NCBI RefSeq assembly: GCF_002980525.1
Contig: NZ_PVBQ01000003.1
Span: 248,001-312,000, forward strand
Origin: Sphingobacterium haloxyli
GTDB lineage: Bacteria; Bacteroidota; Bacteroidia; Sphingobacteriales; Sphingobacteriaceae
Length of the DNA stretch: 64,000 bases
Direction of reading: 5' to 3'
This document shows, piece by piece, positions 59,916 through 64,000 of this stretch. Position numbers and translations under genes: made by a program. Each line of letters opens with the position of its first letter. The stretch's first letter is position 1. The notes under the pieces were generated by a model. It was given only the letters and a program-made list of their open reading frames with translations. It was not told where the DNA came from and did no database searches.

Positions 59916-61431
59916 TCATATCTGCTGGGATGTCAAGGCTTAATAGTTTTAACACTGTAGGAGCTATGTCGCCCAGTTTTCCATCTTTTATTTTCTGGAA
60001 GTCTTTGTCTATCAGGATACAAGGTACAAGGTTGGTGGTATGTGCTGTATTTACTGAGCCGTCTTTATTGACCATAAACTCAGCGTTCCCATGATCGGCC
60101 AATATAATGAAGGAATAGCCGTGTTCTAATCCCGTTTCCACGACTTTTTTAGTGCAGGAATCTACGGTTTCGACCGCCTTTACGACAGCATTAAAAACGC
60201 CTGTATGTCCCACCATGTCAGGGTTAGCAAAATTTAAACATATGAAATCCGGTTGATTTTCTGCTATATCATTGCAAATTGCGGTGGTAATACCTTCAGC
60301 ACTCATTTCTGGTTGGAGATCATAGGTCGCCACTTTTGGCGAAGGGATGAGCAATCGGCGTTCGCCGGGAAATTCTTCTTCACGTCCCCCCGAAAAGAAA
60401 AAAGTGACGTGTGGATACTTCTCTGTTTCAGCGATACGAACCTGGGTCTTGTTTTGACGGCTTAATACCTCTCCGAGTGTATTCGTTAAATTCTCTTTCT
60501 GGAACACAACGTGTACATTTTTGAATGTCTCGTCGTAGGAAGTCATGGTTACATAATATAATGACAGGGGATGCATGTCGTATTTTGGAAAAGCTTCCTG
60601 CGTCAAAGCTATGGTAATCTCACGACCTCGGTCAGTACGGAAATTATAACAAAATACAACATCGCCTTCCTGAATAGTCGCTACGGGCCGTCCGTCCGCA
60701 TCTGTCACCACAATGGGTTTGATGAACTCATCGGTAATTCCATCGTCGTAAGATTGCTTTACTGCTTGTTTTATATTCGTGGTAGGTTTGCCCGTTCCTT
60801 TTGTTAACAAATCGTAAGTTTCCTTGACCCGTTCCCATCGGTTATCTCTGTCCATGGCATAATAGCGTCCTATCGCGCTTGCAATAGTTCCTGTTGAATG
60901 AGCTAGGTGATTCTGTAAATCTTCGATATAACCGAGTCCGCCATTGGGATCGGTATCACGGCCGTCCATAAAAGCATGGATAAATACTTGGTCTTGTTGA
61001 AGTCCGGTCTGCTGTGCGGCGTCACAAAGTGCTTTCAAATGTTCAGTATGGGCGTGCACACCACCATCGGATAACAGTCCAATAAAATGAACCTTTTTCT
61101 GGTGTGCTTTGGCATACTCAAAAGCCTCTTGGATGGCAGGGTTAGCGTTGAACTCTCCGTCTTTTGCAGCCTTATTTATACGGCCAAGTTCTTGATATAC
61201 AGTACGACCACCGCCGAGATTCATATGACCTACTTCCGAGTTTCCCATTTGTCCTTCTGGAAGCCCGACGGCTTCGCCAGAAGCTTCTAATCGTGAAGTT
61301 GGATAAGTCGCTAATAAATGATCTAAAAATGGAGTTTTGGCTGCACGTACAGCATTTGAATTATCGTCTTTTCCGTAGCCTAAACCATCTAAGATTAGTA
61401 GTGCTACTCTTTTGTTTTTTAAATTACCCAC
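59896..61431 (-). CDS. gpmI: 2,3-bisphosphoglycerate-independent phosphoglycerate mutase
   Basis: An approximately 511-residue glycolytic enzyme that interconverts 3- and 2-phosphoglycerate, Mn-dependent, alkaline phosphatase superfamily. ALLILDGLGYG at the N-terminus, MGNSEVGHMNLGGGR with the phosphoserine, HAFMDGRDTDP, and the C-terminal DHGNAEFM and AHTTNLVPC. There is no ATG at the start. GTG at 61431 fits the family best, with TTG at 61437 as the alternative. TAAGTTTG ends 3 nt before the GTG, so the mRNA may be leaderless. Confidence 0.95.
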   Translation of the reverse strand: MGNLKNKRVALLILDGLGYGKDDNSNAVRAAKTPFLDHLLATYPTSRLEASGEAVGLPEGQMGNSEVGHMNLGGGRTVYQELGRINKAAKDGEFNANPAIQEAFEYAKAHQKKVHFIGLLSDGGVHAHTEHLKALCDAAQQTGLQQDQVFIHAFMDGRDTDPNGGLGYIEDLQNHLAHSTGTIASAIGRYYAMDRDNRWERVKETYDLLTKGTGKPTTNIKQAVKQSYDDGITDEFIKPIVVTDADGRPVATIQEGDVVFCYNFRTDRGREITIALTQEAFPKYDMHPLSLYYVTMTSYDETFKNVHVVFQKENLTNTLGEVLSRQNKTQVRIAETEKYPHVTFFFSGGREEEFPGERRLLIPSPKVATYDLQPEMSAEGITTAICNDIAENQPDFICLNFANPDMVGHTGVFNAVVKAVETVDSCTKKVVETGLEHGYSFIILADHGNAEFMVNKDGSVNTAHTTNLVPCILIDKDFQKIKDGKLGDIAPTVLKLLSLDIPADMSGNVLV

Positions 61432-61544
61432 ATACAAACTTATATAAAATGCTTTGCATTCGCCAATACCTTGCTATAAAAAATCATCATCACGAATTGG
61501 CATAGTTTTAGCATATTCTCGATCAGAAATATAAATCAGGATAT

Positions 61545-61952
61545 ATGATATATAAAGTGATGCGAAGATGCGCTTTTCTGGCGTTCTGCTGTCTGATCGG
61601 TGTATCGGTATTAGCAATGACTACCTCCTTTGACGAGGCGGTCAAAAGCGCATCAATGGCTCTGAAGGCGGGTGACGCAAAGAAGTTGGCGAAAATCTTT
61701 GACAACAGTGTCCATCTTTCCGTTAAACGAGATGAGGGAGCCTTTACTAAATTTCAGGCAGAGTTACTACTGCATGATTTTTTCCGAACGAATAAAGTGG
61801 ATGGATTGAAAGAAGTACAGCGTGCTAATAATTCAACAGCCGCGTTCGCTGTTTTTTCATTGAAAACGAACTCAAAAAACTATCGGGTATTTATAAAGTT
61901 TGTACAGTCTAACAATAAGGAGTTTAAGGTCGCTGAGGTTCGAATTGAGTAA
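61545..61952 (+). CDS. DUF4783 domain-containing exported protein
   Basis: A 135-residue protein with a signal peptide (about 1-24) and an NTF2-like fold body: SFDEAVKSASMALKAGDAKKLAKIFDNSVHLSV, then beta strands ending EFKVAEVRIE. DUF4783 genes recur near nadC in Bacteroidota, as here, 80 nt upstream of nadC. The role is unknown. Confidence 0.85.
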   Translation: MIYKVMRRCAFLAFCCLIGVSVLAMTTSFDEAVKSASMALKAGDAKKLAKIFDNSVHLSVKRDEGAFTKFQAELLLHDFFRTNKVDGLKEVQRANNSTAAFAVFSLKTNSKNYRVFIKFVQSNNKEFKVAEVRIE

Positions 61953-61993
61953 AGATAAGCTTAAAAATTGATCTAGGATTTTATAATAAAATA

Positions 61994-62001
61994 TATTTTT
62001 G
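61994..62001 (+). promoter_or_regulatory. -7 box of nadC
   Basis: TATTTTTG fits TAnnTTTG, with a 31-nt leader to the ATG at 62033. Confidence 0.5.
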
Positions 62002-62032
62002 TCATCTTCGCTTATTAATTTAATTCGAATAA

Positions 62033-62887
62033 ATGGCAGTTGAGTTGAGTAAACTGGAGCAGTTTGTGGCGTTAGCACTGCAGGAAGATGTAGGGAATGG
62101 CGACTATACTTCTTTATCCACTATTCAAGAAAATGTATTGGGAGAAGCAAAACTGCTTGTAAAAGATACCGGTATTCTTGCGGGAGTCGCGGTGGCAAAG
62201 GATATCTTTCATATTATAGATCCGAATTTAAAGATTGATGTGACGTTGGACGACGGTGTGGAAATAAAGGTGGGAGATATAGCTTTTTTTGTTCAGGGTA
62301 ATGTACACAGTATCTTAAAAGCGGAACGGTTGGTGCTGAATGTGATGCAACGCATGTCCGGAATCGCTACACGGACCAATCACTATGCTAAACAGTTGGC
62401 TGGAACAAAATGTAAGGTATTGGATACACGAAAAACAACACCACTATTACGTTTTTTAGAAAAGGAAGCCGTGCGTATTGGAGGTGGCGCCAACCATCGC
62501 TTTGGGCTGTATGATATGATTCTCATCAAGGATAACCATGTTGATTATGCTGGGGGTATTTCCAATGCGTTGACGCGAGCTCAAACTTATCTAACCACCA
62601 AAGGATTGTCTATCCCTATCGAAATAGAAGTTCGGAGTTTTCAAGAACTCGAAGAGGTATTGGCTAATGAACATGTAGACCGCGTAATGTTTGATAATTT
62701 TACACCGGAGGAGGTAGAGAAGGCCGTACAGCTAGTGAATGGCCGGTTGGTGACGGAAGCATCTGGCGGTATTACATTAGAAACGATTCGCGATTATGCG
62801 CTGGCTGGAGTAGATTATATTTCGGTGGGTGCATTAACGCACTCTGTAAAAAGTTTGGATTTAAGCTTAAAAGCTAAAATTGTATAA
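62033..62887 (+). CDS. nadC: Nicotinate-nucleotide pyrophosphorylase (carboxylating)
   Basis: A 284-residue enzyme of NAD synthesis that converts quinolinate and PRPP to nicotinate mononucleotide and CO2. NVMQRMSGIATRTNHY, LDTRKTTPLLRFLEKEAVRIGGG, HRFGLYDMILIKDNH, MFDNF and ASGGITLETIRDYALAGVD are all diagnostic and intact. Length is normal. Confidence 0.97.
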   Translation: MAVELSKLEQFVALALQEDVGNGDYTSLSTIQENVLGEAKLLVKDTGILAGVAVAKDIFHIIDPNLKIDVTLDDGVEIKVGDIAFFVQGNVHSILKAERLVLNVMQRMSGIATRTNHYAKQLAGTKCKVLDTRKTTPLLRFLEKEAVRIGGGANHRFGLYDMILIKDNHVDYAGGISNALTRAQTYLTTKGLSIPIEIEVRSFQELEEVLANEHVDRVMFDNFTPEEVEKAVQLVNGRLVTEASGGITLETIRDYALAGVDYISVGALTHSVKSLDLSLKAKIV

Positions 62888-62914
62888 TTATCTTTAGGAA
62901 GCTTAAATTAATAT

Positions 62915-63562
62915 ATGATTTCGATTTATCTAATAGGCATAGTTATCTTAGCTTATCTGTTTGGTTCCATTCCATCGGCGGTATGGTTTGGTGAGGCTTT
63001 CTATGGAGTAGACGTGCGGGAATATGGAAGTGGAAATGCCGGAGCAACAAACACCTTTCGGGTGCTGGGTAAAAGGGCAGGGTCGATTGTCATGTTTGTC
63101 GATATCTTTAAAGGTTGGACCGCTACCAATTTACCTTATCTCTTAGATTCCACGGTTGTTGGTATACCAAGCTCTGTACAGTTCGTTAATTTCCAATTGG
63201 CACTGGGGGTTATTGCCGTGCTGGGACATCTTTTTCCCATTTTCGCTGGTTTTCGAGGTGGCAAAGGAGTCGCAACTCTATTCGGGATGGTTATTGCTAT
63301 TCATCCAGAAGCGGCGTTATGTTGCGTAAGTGTCTTTTTGTTGACGTTGATTATCACACATTATGTGTCGCTTAGTTCCATATTGGCAGGGTTTACCTTT
63401 CCATTTAGTATCGCATTTATTTTCCATACATCGGTTCCAGCCGTGTTATTATACGGTATAGCTATCTGTGCCTTGATATTGGTTACGCATCAAAAGAATA
63501 TTGAAAGACTATTGAAAGGCCACGAGTCCAAGATTTATCTGTTTAGGAAAAAGAAGATGTAG
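62915..63562 (+). CDS. plsY: Glycerol-3-phosphate acyltransferase PlsY
   Basis: A 215-residue inner-membrane enzyme that acylates glycerol 3-phosphate with acyl-phosphate, the first step of phospholipid synthesis. About five helices. The three conserved cytoplasmic motifs are present: FGSIPSAVWFG and GSGNAGATNTFRVLG, then GFRGGKGVAT, then a C-terminal region rich in basic residues. It follows nadC by 27 nt. Confidence 0.96.
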   Translation: MISIYLIGIVILAYLFGSIPSAVWFGEAFYGVDVREYGSGNAGATNTFRVLGKRAGSIVMFVDIFKGWTATNLPYLLDSTVVGIPSSVQFVNFQLALGVIAVLGHLFPIFAGFRGGKGVATLFGMVIAIHPEAALCCVSVFLLTLIITHYVSLSSILAGFTFPFSIAFIFHTSVPAVLLYGIAICALILVTHQKNIERLLKGHESKIYLFRKKKM

Positions 63563-63587
63563 GGTTGTTAAGCTTTTAGGCATAAGA

Positions 63588-63620
63588 TTTGTATCACTTT
63601 ATATTTATCTGTTACGTTTG
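63588..63620 (+). promoter_or_regulatory. Promoter of the M48 protease gene
   Basis: TTTG (63588-63591), 21 nt, TACGTTTG (63613-63620). The ATG is 19 nt downstream. Confidence 0.7.
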
Positions 63621-63639
63621 TAGACAAACTTGAATTATT

Positions 63640-64000
63640 ATGAAAACGATTATTAAACATACCTTTCTGATCGCGATGGTGGCGATTATGGCAGCGTGCT
63701 CTACTGTGCCGTTGTCGGGTAGGAAGCAGTTGTCACTTGTTAGTGATGATCAGATACAGCAACAAGCTGCCGTAGCCTATAAGGAGTTTCTGGGCAATCC
63801 CAATACAAAAGTAGTGACTGGGACCTCGAACGCGACGTTGGTGAAAAAAGTCGGTAATAGGATTGCTTCTGCTGTAAATCAGTATCTTCAAGCTGAAGGC
63901 CTGTCAAATCAATTTAACTTTAATTGGGAGTTTAATTTGGTGCAGAGTTCTGACGTGAACGCATGGTGTATGCCGGGAGGTAAAGTGGCTATATATACAG
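63640..64000 (+). CDS. M48-family metalloprotease lipoprotein (partial, 5' end)
   Basis: About 120 codons are visible before the window ends. Signal peptide with lipobox MAACS (about Cys20), then VPLSGRKQLSLVSDDQIQQQ, KKVGNRIASAV and NAWCMPGGKVAIYT, which is the usual lead-in to the zinc HExxH motif in periplasmic M48 (BepA/LoiP-like) proteases. The catalytic motif lies beyond the edge. Family members help quality control of outer membrane proteins. Confidence 0.9.
   Translation, partial: MKTIIKHTFLIAMVAIMAACSTVPLSGRKQLSLVSDDQIQQQAAVAYKEFLGNPNTKVVTGTSNATLVKKVGNRIASAVNQYLQAEGLSNQFNFNWEFNLVQSSDVNAWCMPGGKVAIYT

Noticed and set aside
1..64000. CRISPR arrays, tRNA or rRNA genes, prophage and intact insertion sequences
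   Set aside because: I looked through the gaps and found no regularly spaced repeats, cloverleaf-like sequences, phage structural genes or transposases other than the Rpn-type gene.

Overview
The window reads as chromosomal DNA of a Bacteroidota bacterium, most likely family Sphingobacteriaceae (Sphingobacterium or a close relative). The main reasons are the Bacteroidota promoter signature (TTTG, about 19-21 nt, then TAnnTTTG) in front of many genes, a SusC/SusD pair, DUF4249, DUF4397 and DUF4783 proteins, many lipoproteins, and weak Shine-Dalgarno sequences. Genus assignment is inference. I saw no tRNA, rRNA, CRISPR array or intact insertion sequence.

1-16.7 kb is an accessory region rich in small regulators and oxidoreductases. 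It holds a formaldehyde-fixing ribulose monophosphate pair (hxlB-hxlA) with two HxlR-type regulators, four short-chain dehydrogenases (SDRs), five AraC-type regulators (three of them paralogous), a DoxX-like membrane protein, an Rpn-type PD-(D/E)XK protein, a PPK2 kinase and an RtcB-type RNA ligase. The region is visibly rearranged. The left edge is a deletion-joined partial copy of the hxl locus. The 3' ends of two SDR genes recur as gene fragments at 7500-7589 and 10340-10411. Three of the SDR genes share one promoter layout: two CTACAA-like half-sites 21 bp apart, exactly 18 bp upstream of an AnCTTTG-type -7 box. This looks like the operator of an AraC-type regulator.

16.8-22.4 kb carries two related small-gene clusters of AHSA1/SRPBCC proteins and DoxX-like membrane proteins, one led by an ArsR repressor with a palindromic operator. 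A decayed DoxX-like fragment follows, then msrA and a DUF4198 exported protein.

22.6-35.8 kb is a sialic acid utilisation locus: a GntR/FCD regulator, SusC, SusD, two sialidases flanking a PKD/LamG surface protein, N-acetylneuraminate lyase, a kelch-type sialic acid mutarotase and an MFS transporter. The regulator gene and susC share the motif TATGTKCTACAT at their promoters, a likely operator. No ManNAc epimerase or kinase lies in the window.

35.9-64 kb is mostly ordinary chromosome: smc, a lipoprotein/polytopic membrane protein/histidine kinase/response regulator group, a GH43 enzyme, a DMT exporter with an Lrp regulator, a YdiJ-like FAD/Fe-S dehydrogenase, an esterase/TonB receptor/DUF4249 operon, a polysaccharide deacetylase, TolC and HlyD-type efflux components without a pump, a ComEA-like protein, apt, gpmI, a DUF4783 gene, nadC, plsY and the start of an M48 metalloprotease. 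Two points stand out here: a roughly 290-bp block of nested inverted repeats at 46502-46787, and four genes whose -7 box ends only 3-4 nt before the start codon, suggesting leaderless mRNAs.
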